This document shows positions 1 through 5,452 of a stretch of 10,312 nt of DNA, in pieces. The position numbers were made by a program, and so were the translations under genes. How positions within the stretch are numbered: position 1 is the first letter of the stretch; each line of letters begins with the position of its first letter. Source of the stretch: Treponema sp. (lineage in GTDB: Bacteria; Spirochaetota; Spirochaetia; Treponematales; Breznakiellaceae). The notes beneath the pieces are model-generated. The model was not told where the DNA came from. It did not search any database and saw nothing but the letters and a program-made list of their open reading frames with translations. The DNA is taken from assembly GCA_031281855.1 (NCBI GenBank), contig JAITEW010000116.1, forward strand, positions 1-10,312, in the 5' to 3' direction.

Positions 1-6
1 TATATA

Positions 7-1269
7 ATGAAGCAAATCCTTATCATAGACGAGTCGGCGCTCTTCAGGGAATACCTCAAGCTAAAACTGGCAGACAACGGCATAGAAGTAAGCACCGGCA
101 TCAACGCTATGGACGGAATTGCCAAGATGCGGAACGTGTCCCCGGATCTCATCATCATAGATTACCAGATGAACCGTCAGGATTTTATGGAAGTGCTGAA
201 GCAGAAGAAGCTCAACCCCAATACGGCAAACATCCCGGTGATAATCCTGGCCCAGCGCATCGACCAGAAGCGGCTTATCGAGCTGGTACCTTATAATGTC
301 AAAAAGATCTTTACCAAACCGGTTAAAATAGACGCCCTTTTTGCCACCCTTTCGGAGCTTTTAGGGATGCCGTTCAATATTGATGAAAGCCCCTGTATTA
401 TAGAGGCCCATGTCAACGACGACATCATCTTTATCGAAATCGCCCAGGGGCTGAACCGGGACAAGCTGGACCTCCTGCGGTTCAAAATCATCGAACTCAT
501 GGGGCTTTACGAGATACGGGTGCCTAAGGTGATCATCATGCTCAGCGATATCAAGCTGAGTTTTGCGGACGCCCCTAATATGCAGAAGCTCCTGGACACG
601 GTGCTCCAGGCATCCCGGGCCAAGCCGCGTTCTGTCAGGGTTCTTACAAAGGACGATTTTGTCCGCCAGTTTATCGGAGGCCGGAAGGAATACTCCAATA
701 TCGAAGTGGTGACCAACCTCCAGTACGCTATGGACGGCCTTTTGGCGGAAATCGAACCCGGCGTTGAATACGCCGAAAGAAAAGCGGAAATCATCGGGGA
801 AAAGCTCCTTTCGGCAGGGACCTCAGAAGGGGCTATGGCCCTCAGGTTCCACGCCGAAGCCGGCAAGGGCCTTACCATGGAAGAAATAAAGGAGTCCATG
901 CAGAACCTCAGGATCGCGGCTATCGACGACGACTTTGTTATCCTGGAACTGATAAAAAACATCTTCCAAAAAACAGGGGCAGTAGTAAAAACATACCCGG
1001 ACGGAGGCGAGTTCATCGCTGTCGTGGATTCCGAGGAATTCGACCTCGCGTTCCTGGACCTTATGATGCCTAAAGCGGACGGTTTTGAAGTCCTCAAAGC
1101 CCTCCAGACCAGGGACATCAGGTACCCCATTATCGTCCTTTCGGCAGTGACCCAGCGGGAGACGGTGATCAAAGCCTTCCAGATGGGCATTAAAAGCTAC
1201 CTGGTAAAACCCCTTAAACCCGAAGACATTTTTAAGAAATCCATGGAGATTCTAAAGGCTAACTTTTGA
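7..1269 (+). CDS. Response regulator with REC - STAS-like - REC architecture
   Basis: A 420-aa soluble signalling protein with no membrane segment. The N-terminal receiver (about 1-118) has the acidic pair D8/E9, phospho-acceptor D52 and K104, but A82 stands where Thr/Ser is usual and N56 replaces the common Pro after the D-x-x-M stretch. Residues about 130-250 alternate beta strands and helices in a STAS (anti-anti-sigma) pattern, with F-A-D-A-P where the DSSG phosphorylation loop of SpoIIAA would lie. A charged linker (about 255-300) leads to a fully canonical receiver (about 301-420: D307/D308, D351, S379, K401). There is no DNA-binding or enzymatic output domain, so it probably acts through protein contacts. 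The kinase gene follows after 13 nt, and the likely role is phospho-acceptor or partner for that kinase. Only six bases precede the ATG, so its promoter and ribosome binding site cannot be seen. The receiver calls are firm; the STAS reading is inference from pattern. Confidence 0.9.
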   Translation: MKQILIIDESALFREYLKLKLADNGIEVSTGINAMDGIAKMRNVSPDLIIIDYQMNRQDFMEVLKQKKLNPNTANIPVIILAQRIDQKRLIELVPYNVKKIFTKPVKIDALFATLSELLGMPFNIDESPCIIEAHVNDDIIFIEIAQGLNRDKLDLLRFKIIELMGLYEIRVPKVIIMLSDIKLSFADAPNMQKLLDTVLQASRAKPRSVRVLTKDDFVRQFIGGRKEYSNIEVVTNLQYAMDGLLAEIEPGVEYAERKAEIIGEKLLSAGTSEGAMALRFHAEAGKGLTMEEIKESMQNLRIAAIDDDFVILELIKNIFQKTGAVVKTYPDGGEFIAVVDSEEFDLAFLDLMMPKADGFEVLKALQTRDIRYPIIVLSAVTQRETVIKAFQMGIKSYLVKPLKPEDIFKKSMEILKANF

Positions 1270-1282
1270 CAAGGCGCCAGGT

Positions 1283-3874
1283 ATGGAACCAGATATGAAA
1301 ATAAAAAACCGGCGGGATCTTTTTTTCAGGTTCTATACCGAATCCGGCGCAGCTATGGCGATCCTTGATACCGAAGGGTTTATCGTGGATTCCAACAAGC
1401 GGTTCAAATCCCTGTTCCTCCCCGTTTCCGGCCTGCGGCGCGGTTCCCCCCTGAACGCCGAAAGCGCCCCTTTTTCGATACAGGACATCCTGGATTCCCG
1501 TCAGACTTCCCGCTTATGGGCGTCCCTGTCCCGGCTTATCAACAGGGAAACCAGGGAAATCAGTTTTGAAACCGCGCTCCATCCCCAGGAAGAGGGGGAG
1601 GGGGAGAGGGGGGGGAACTGGTACAATATCCAGGCATGGTTCCTGGATCGGGAAACCGGGGCCTGCCGGGAGGAGCAGGGGCCTTTCATCGGCCTTTTGA
1701 TCGAGGATAAGACCGTCGAACGCCAGGAGGAAAAGAAGCTCCTGGAGGACAAGGAAATCGCCGAAAAGGCCATGGAAGCCAAAAGCCAGTTCCTGGCCAA
1801 TATGAGCCACGAGATCCGCACGCCTATCCAGACCATCATCGGCATGATCGAGCTGCTCCAGGATACCAACATGGATCACGAACAGGCCGAATACTCCAGG
1901 CAGGTAAAATTCGCCGCAGAGGTTCTCCTTTCGCTTATTAACGATATCCTGGATTATTCCAAAATCGAGGCAGGGAAGATGCAGCTCGAACATATCTCCT
2001 TTGATCTCGAACAGGCCGTCGAGCAGGCGGTGGACATGATATCCCTGGAAGCCCACAGGAAGGGCCTGGGTATTGTTACGGACATCCCTTTAGAGGCTGA
2101 TCTTATTATCCGCGGTGATCCGAGCAAATTCCGGCAGATTGTTATAAACCTCTCGAAAAACGCGGTGAAATTCACCCAAAAAGGCGGCGTTGCCGTAAGG
2201 GTCCGGCTTGTGGGACCGGAAAAGAAAGAAGCCGTCCAGGTGTCGGTAGAGGATACGGGCATAGGGATCAGCGAGGAAGTGAGGAACAAACTCTTTACCA
2301 CCTTTATGCAGGCCGATGTCTCAAACACCCGGCAGTTCGGGGGGAGCGGCCTGGGGCTGGCTATTTCCCGGAACCTGGTGGAGCTCATGGGAGGGGGCAT
2401 AGAAATGCTTCCAAACCCGGAGGGGGGGTCTATTTTCCGCTTTACCATCCCTCTGGAACGCTCAGACGGGGCGCCTCCTCCGCTGCCTGAACATGAAGGG
2501 GATCAGGATACGCCGATTCTCGTAGTGGACGACCAGGAAGATTCCGGGACCATCATCTGTTCCTACCTGCACGATCTGGGTTACAGGCGCGTCGATCAGG
2601 CTGAATCGGGTAAAAAGGCCCTGGCATTGATGCGGAAAATGGCGGCCCGGCAAGGGGGCTATAAGCTCTGCTTCATCGACATGATCATGCCTGTCATGGA
2701 CGGCTGGCGGCTTGCGGCCGAAATCCGCAACGACAGCAGGCTTAGTGAAGGAGCCCTTATCCTGATGGTCCCTAACGGCCTTTTAGGGGCAGATACCAAG
2801 ATGACCCTTTTGAAGTGGTTCAGGGCTTACATCAATAAACCCGTCAAACGGCGGGTTCTCGCCAATACGGTGAACACCATTTTGAGCGAAAGGAGGGAGC
2901 TTGAAGACATCCGGGAACTGGAGCCGGTTTCGGAATCCGAAGCCGAAGCTTTCGAACAAGCAGCGGCCTTCAGGCCCGAACCGGCGGAGCGCAGCGGGCC
3001 TCCGGTGCTTATCGCTGAAGATCACCCGGTCAACCAGAAGCTCTTCGCTATGATCCTGGACAAACTGGGTTATCCTTCCATCCTTGCCGATGACGGCCGG
3101 GACGCCCTGAAAAAGGCCCTGGCCAGCCCGGTGGCCCTTGTTTTTATGGACATCCAGATGCCGCTCATGAACGGCTACGAGGCCGCTATGGCGCTGCGCA
3201 GACAGGGTTTTTCAAAGCCCATCATCGCCGTTACTGCCAGCGCTCTTTCGGACGAAGAGGCCCGCTGCAGGAGCGCGGGGATCGACGACATCCTTATCAA
3301 GCCTTTCAAACGGCCGGATGTCGAGAAAATGCTCCGTAAATGGATAGCCCCCCAAGAGCCCGCTGAACGCGCCGGCTTCGACGCGGTTTCCATCCCTGTT
3401 GAAGGGCCGGACCTTATCCGGCACACCAAAGCCAGGGCGGAGATCATCGCGCCTTTCAAAGAGGCCGAAACCGGAAAGGCCCCTGGAAACACCGCCAGGG
3501 AAGCGCCGGCGGCGATCTTCAATCCTGCGGAACTAATGAAGACCTTTATGGATAACGATGAGGCGGCCCTGTCCCTGTTGGGCCGTTTTCTGGAACGGAC
3601 AGCCCTGCAGGTAGCGGCCCTCCCGATCCTGAAAGAAACCGAAGATTGGGATACCGCCATGCGGGAAGCCCATACGATTAAAGGCGCCGCGTATACTATG
3701 TCGGCCCAGGAACTGGGAAAAACAGCGGCCAGGCTTGAAACGGCCTTCAAAAACCGGGATCTCCCGGAAGCTGAAGCCGCATATCCTCTTTTAAAGGAAG
3801 CTTTTGAACGGTTCAGAAAAGAAGCCGGGGATTTTCTTACCCAACATCAGCCCCGGATCTCCAAGGAGGCGTAA
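1283..3874 (+). CDS. Cytosolic hybrid histidine kinase, PAS-HisKA-HATPase-REC-REC-HPt
   Basis: An 863-aa hybrid sensor kinase that should autophosphorylate and pass phosphate His-Asp-His along its own domains. Residues 12-150 form a PAS-like sensor without transmembrane segments, so the signal is intracellular or delivered by a partner. A short coiled coil precedes HisKA with H176 in SHEIRTP. The ATPase domain shows the N box (N289, N293), G1 box D324-T-G-I-G and G2 box G354-S-G-L-G-L. REC1 (about 410-530) has D416/D417, D466 and K519 but V496 at the Thr/Ser position. REC2 (about 572-688) is canonical: E579/D580, D623, T651, K673. After a variable linker, an HPt domain (about 748-850) carries H797 in AHTIKGAA. 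This resembles BarA/ArcB-type unorthodox kinases with an extra receiver. The start at 1283 has AAGG 8 nt upstream; an in-frame ATG at 1295 is an alternative. It is very likely co-transcribed with the preceding regulator. Confidence 0.95.
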   Translation: MEPDMKIKNRRDLFFRFYTESGAAMAILDTEGFIVDSNKRFKSLFLPVSGLRRGSPLNAESAPFSIQDILDSRQTSRLWASLSRLINRETREISFETALHPQEEGEGERGGNWYNIQAWFLDRETGACREEQGPFIGLLIEDKTVERQEEKKLLEDKEIAEKAMEAKSQFLANMSHEIRTPIQTIIGMIELLQDTNMDHEQAEYSRQVKFAAEVLLSLINDILDYSKIEAGKMQLEHISFDLEQAVEQAVDMISLEAHRKGLGIVTDIPLEADLIIRGDPSKFRQIVINLSKNAVKFTQKGGVAVRVRLVGPEKKEAVQVSVEDTGIGISEEVRNKLFTTFMQADVSNTRQFGGSGLGLAISRNLVELMGGGIEMLPNPEGGSIFRFTIPLERSDGAPPPLPEHEGDQDTPILVVDDQEDSGTIICSYLHDLGYRRVDQAESGKKALALMRKMAARQGGYKLCFIDMIMPVMDGWRLAAEIRNDSRLSEGALILMVPNGLLGADTKMTLLKWFRAYINKPVKRRVLANTVNTILSERRELEDIRELEPVSESEAEAFEQAAAFRPEPAERSGPPVLIAEDHPVNQKLFAMILDKLGYPSILADDGRDALKKALASPVALVFMDIQMPLMNGYEAAMALRRQGFSKPIIAVTASALSDEEARCRSAGIDDILIKPFKRPDVEKMLRKWIAPQEPAERAGFDAVSIPVEGPDLIRHTKARAEIIAPFKEAETGKAPGNTAREAPAAIFNPAELMKTFMDNDEAALSLLGRFLERTALQVAALPILKETEDWDTAMREAHTIKGAAYTMSAQELGKTAARLETAFKNRDLPEAEAAYPLLKEAFERFRKEAGDFLTQHQPRISKEA
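1594..1615 (+). repeat. G-rich homopolymer tract (G5-A-G5-AGA-G8) in the kinase gene
   Basis: Within the kinase reading frame, between the PAS-like region and HisKA, the coding strand reads five G, A, five G, AGA, eight G. It encodes an E/G/R-rich loop around residues 104-111. The tract offers four runs of at least three G (the G8 can be split), so a G-quadruplex is possible on this strand. The G8 is long enough to be slippage-prone. A second, shorter run (G7) lies at 2422-2428. Whether either run varies cannot be told from one sequence. Confidence 0.6.
3863..3869 (+). promoter_or_regulatory. Ribosome binding site for the PHP phosphatase gene
   Basis: AAGGAGG, a full-strength Shine-Dalgarno, sits 8 nt before the ATG at 3878 and inside the last codons of the kinase gene (its TAA is 3872-3874). 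It fixes the start of the PHP gene and indicates translational coupling within one transcript. Confidence 0.85.
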
Positions 3875-3877
3875 AAC

Positions 3878-4753
3878 ATGAAACTTTCCTGCATACACAC
3901 CCACACATCCTTCTGCGACGGGGACGGAACTGTTGAGGATTTCTGCCGCGCTGCGCTGGAAAAAGGCTTCAGTTCCCTGGGTTTTAGCGCCCACGCGCCG
4001 ATCCAAAAGAAAACAGGCCTCCCCTCGGCATGGACCCTTCAGGAAGAGCAGCTTCCCAGGTACATCGAGGCTGTAAGGGAGGCAAAACGCCGCTGGGAAG
4101 GGAAGCTCGCCGTGTACCTGGGCCTTGAAGTGGACTTTATCCCCGGCTTAATGGGGCCTGCTGACGCCGATTACCGGGAAATGGGGCTGGATTACCTTAT
4201 CGGTTCGGTCCATTGCGTACTTCCTCCGCAGGGGGGCTGGTTTGAAGTGGACGGCTCTCCTGATATTGTTGAAAAGGGCTTTCTGGAAGGTTTTGGCGGG
4301 GACAGTGACGCTTTCGTAAACGCCTATTGGGATAATGTTGAAGCCCTGATACGCTCCGGGGGCTTTGATCTCCTGGGACACCCGGATCTCATCAAAAAAA
4401 ACAACTCGAAGAGCCGCTTTTTTTCCGAAGATTCCGCGGTTTACCGCCGCCGCGCCGCCGCCGTAGCAGCCCTGGCGGGCCGGTACGGCATCACCGCGGA
4501 GGTCAACACCGGGGGCATGAACCGCAAGCGCATCAACGACCCCTATCCTTCCCTCCCGCTGCTGCGGCGCTTCCGGGAGCACGGGGTTCCTATGGTTATC
4601 AACGCCGACGCCCACTGCCCCGAAGATCTGGACGGCTATTACCCGGAAGCCGTTAAAACCATGCTCGCAGCGGGGTATACCGAAACCGTTCTGTTTGAAG
4701 GGAGAAAAGACGGGCTCCCCCTCTGGAGCCGGGAACGGCTGGGCCCCTGCTAA
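3878..4753 (+). CDS. hisJ: PHP-family histidinol-phosphatase (HisJ/HisK type)
   Basis: A 291-aa PHP-domain metal-dependent phosphoesterase, about the family's usual length. Expected reaction: L-histidinol phosphate to L-histidinol plus phosphate, the penultimate step of histidine synthesis, in the cytoplasm. All PHP metal ligands can be followed: H7 and H9 in HTHTSFCDG, H39 in SAHAP, E84 in GLEVDF, H112 in GSVHC, H168 in LGHPDLIKK, and D244/H246 in NADAHCPED. The HAP, GLEVDF and GHPDLIKK blocks are those of the histidinol-phosphatase branch rather than of DNA-polymerase PHP domains. It starts 3 nt after the kinase stop with a strong ribosome binding site, so it is probably translated with the two signalling genes. 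No other his gene is in view, so a different phosphorylated substrate is possible. Its last 4 bp (4750-4753) overlap the stop of the convergent dksA. Confidence 0.82.
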   Translation: MKLSCIHTHTSFCDGDGTVEDFCRAALEKGFSSLGFSAHAPIQKKTGLPSAWTLQEEQLPRYIEAVREAKRRWEGKLAVYLGLEVDFIPGLMGPADADYREMGLDYLIGSVHCVLPPQGGWFEVDGSPDIVEKGFLEGFGGDSDAFVNAYWDNVEALIRSGGFDLLGHPDLIKKNNSKSRFFSEDSAVYRRRAAAVAALAGRYGITAEVNTGGMNRKRINDPYPSLPLLRRFREHGVPMVINADAHCPEDLDGYYPEAVKTMLAAGYTETVLFEGRKDGLPLWSRERLGPC

Positions 4754-5106
4754 CGGTTCCGCCTCTCGTCGGCGGTTTTGCAGTCGATGCACATAAGGGC
4801 GTAAGGAATGGCCTCAAGCCGGTCTTTGGGGATTTTTTTGCCGCATTTCATGCAAAGGCCGTATTTGCCCTGCTGAATCCTGGTTAGAGCCGAATCTATC
4901 AGTTTGAGGCGCTTGAGATCCTGGGAACCCAGGGCTTCTATCATCTTGCGGTCAATGTCGTCAGACGCGACATCCGCCAGATCTTTGGGATCCATGCCCT
5001 CTACAATTTCCTTGAAATCCTTGTTATTGATAATCAGGTTGGATATTATTTCCTTTTTCAGATCCAAAAGAGATTTATTCATTTTATCCAAAAACTTCTG
5101 TTCCAT
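4750..5106 (-). CDS. dksA: DksA/TraR-family RNA polymerase regulator
   Basis: A 118-aa DksA-type protein. DksA enters the RNA polymerase secondary channel and, with ppGpp, tunes transcription of rRNA, tRNA and biosynthetic genes. The C-terminal zinc finger is complete: C85, C88, C106 and C109 in a C-x2-C-x17-C-x2-C arrangement, followed by a C-terminal basic tail. The predicted coiled-coil tip reads D39-P-K-D42-L-A44, matching the D-x-x-D-x-A tip (D71, D74, A76) needed for E. coli DksA activity. This favours a functional DksA over a generic TraR-like protein. It is shorter than E. coli DksA (151 aa), mainly at the N terminus. The start at 5106 is chosen because GAGG lies 6 nt upstream. The longer in-frame ATG at 5157 would fall inside the likely -10 box. 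The stop overlaps the convergent PHP gene by 4 bp. Confidence 0.88.
   Translation of the reverse strand: MEQKFLDKMNKSLLDLKKEIISNLIINNKDFKEIVEGMDPKDLADVASDDIDRKMIEALGSQDLKRLKLIDSALTRIQQGKYGLCMKCGKKIPKDRLEAIPYALMCIDCKTADERRNR
4759..4779 (+). terminator. Candidate intrinsic terminator for the + strand operon
   Basis: CCGCC (4759-4763), a 7-nt loop and GGCGG (4771-4775) form a 5-bp all-GC stem followed directly by TTTT (4776-4779) on the + strand. It begins 6 nt after the PHP stop codon. Read on the - strand it has no T-run, so it would act only on the signalling operon. It lies wholly inside the last codons of dksA. The stem and T-run are short, so termination may be partial. Confidence 0.4.
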
Positions 5107-5112
5107 TTTTTG

Positions 5113-5116
5113 CCTC
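5113..5116 (-). promoter_or_regulatory. Ribosome binding site of dksA
   Basis: On the - strand GAGG (within GTGAGGC) lies 6 nt before the ATG at 5106. It decides this start against the in-frame ATG 51 nt further upstream, which has no Shine-Dalgarno. Confidence 0.65.
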
Positions 5117-5153
5117 ACTCTTTTCCATGATGGTGATTTTTTGTGATTTGCGT

Positions 5154-5182
5154 ACAATGCCCTAAGAAGGGAATTTTGTCAA
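5154..5182 (-). promoter_or_regulatory. Sigma-70-type promoter for dksA
   Basis: On the - strand TTGACA (5182-5177) is followed after 17 nt by CATTGT (5159-5154). The -35 is perfect; the -10 keeps A2, T3 and T6. Transcription would start near 5148, giving a leader of about 40 nt before the ATG at 5106. It lies between the tRNA and dksA, so dksA can be expressed independently of tRNA read-through. Confidence 0.6.
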
Positions 5183-5227
5183 GAGGGCAGTGGGACACCT
5201 TCAGCAGGGATATGACGCTTTCTTCTT

Positions 5228-5300
5228 TAGCGGCAATAGGGATCGGACCTATGACACTACGGATATGAGCCGTATGCTCTACCAACTGAGCTATGCCGCC
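5228..5300 (-). tRNA. tRNA-Met-like (anticodon CAT), elongator type
   Basis: A 73-nt tRNA folds completely on the - strand. The acceptor is GGCGGCA/TGCCGCT with a G1-U72 wobble and discriminator A73. The D arm is GCTC-AGTTGGTA-GAGC, the anticodon stem TACGG/CCGTA with loop CTCATAT (anticodon CAT), the variable loop GTGTC, and the T arm ATAGG/CCTAT. CCA is not encoded. It lacks the initiator features (1-72 mismatch, three G:C pairs at the base of the anticodon stem), so it is an elongator Met tRNA or a lysidine-modified Ile tRNA read as AUA; sequence alone does not settle this. Oddity: the T loop reads TCCGATC, giving C at position 55 (complement of g5246) instead of the U that becomes pseudouridine. 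All helices are otherwise intact. Confidence 0.93.
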
Positions 5301-5302
5301 AA

Positions 5303-5318
5303 GCCACCTTTACGTGGC
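5303..5318 (-). repeat. Small hairpin immediately 5' of the tRNA
   Basis: GCCAC and GTGGC (5303-5307 with 5314-5318) form a 5-bp stem with a 6-nt loop, 2 nt upstream of the mature tRNA 5' end. In the precursor it would sit next to the RNase P cleavage site. No T-run follows, so it is not a terminator. Confidence 0.45.
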
Positions 5319-5319
5319 G

Positions 5320-5376
5320 AAAAACCATTCTTCCGGCAAGCGGCCCGGAAGGCCGCATAAAGCCGTTGGAAATGGT
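5320..5376 (-). terminator. Long terminator-shaped hairpin with T5, upstream of the tRNA
   Basis: On the - strand ACCATT ... AATGGT (5376-5371 with 5329-5324) closes an imperfect palindrome. Inside are TCC/GGA, GGC/GCC and a perfect 6-bp core GCGGCC-TTCCG-GGCCGC (5356-5340). TTTTT (5324-5320) follows directly. This is the form of a Rho-independent terminator for the oxidoreductase gene that ends at 5453. It also lies between the tRNA and the only good promoter seen for it, so it could instead be a leader structure or attenuator of the tRNA transcript. Confidence 0.55.
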
Positions 5377-5381
5377 CCTTC

Positions 5382-5410
5382 AAAATAACAAAAAAGGCAG
5401 ACTTTGTCAA
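5382..5410 (-). promoter_or_regulatory. Sigma-70-type promoter facing the tRNA
   Basis: On the - strand TTGACA (5410-5405), a 17-nt spacer and TATTTT (5387-5382) make a good promoter pointing at the tRNA. Transcription would start near 5375, just at the outer edge of the hairpin at 5376-5324. No room for another promoter exists between that hairpin and the tRNA. Confidence 0.55.
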
Positions 5411-5412
5411 CC

Positions 5413-5443
5413 GTTCAGCGAACTGCCGCGCAGCGCACTGAAC
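5413..5443. repeat. Inverted repeat after the oxidoreductase gene
   Basis: GTTCAG (5413-5418) pairs with CTGAAC (5438-5443), and inside them CTGC pairs with GCAG around CGC. This gives a hairpin with an internal loop, directly downstream of the oxidoreductase stop and just upstream of the tRNA promoter -35. There is no T-run. It may protect the mRNA 3' end or be an operator; neither is shown by sequence. Confidence 0.35.
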
Positions 5444-5452
5444 CGCACGGAA

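Noticed and set aside
507..1190. 227-aa open frame on the - strand opposite the REC-STAS-REC gene
   Set aside because: Ser/Ala/Arg-rich translation without domains, opposite a gene with clear receiver motifs; it is a by-product of codon bias.
1514..2056. 180-aa open frame on the - strand opposite the kinase, and overlapping frames at 1501-1872 and 1954-2448
   Set aside because: The + strand encodes unmistakable HisKA and ATPase motifs here; the antisense translations show no family features.
3175..3750. 191-aa open frame on the - strand opposite REC2 and HPt
   Set aside because: Low-complexity Ser/Ala-rich product opposite conserved D623, K673 and H797 motifs.
4148..4792. 214-aa open frame on the - strand opposite the PHP gene
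   Set aside because: It covers both the PHP metal-binding motifs on the other strand and the 3' end of dksA, and has no recognisable domain.
5107..5157. N-terminal extension of dksA to the ATG at 5157
   Set aside because: That ATG lies inside the likely -10 box and has no Shine-Dalgarno; the ATG at 5106 has GAGG at correct spacing.
5228..5300. Initiator tRNA-fMet
   Set aside because: It has a G1-U72 pair rather than the 1-72 mismatch and lacks the three G:C pairs in the anticodon stem typical of initiators.
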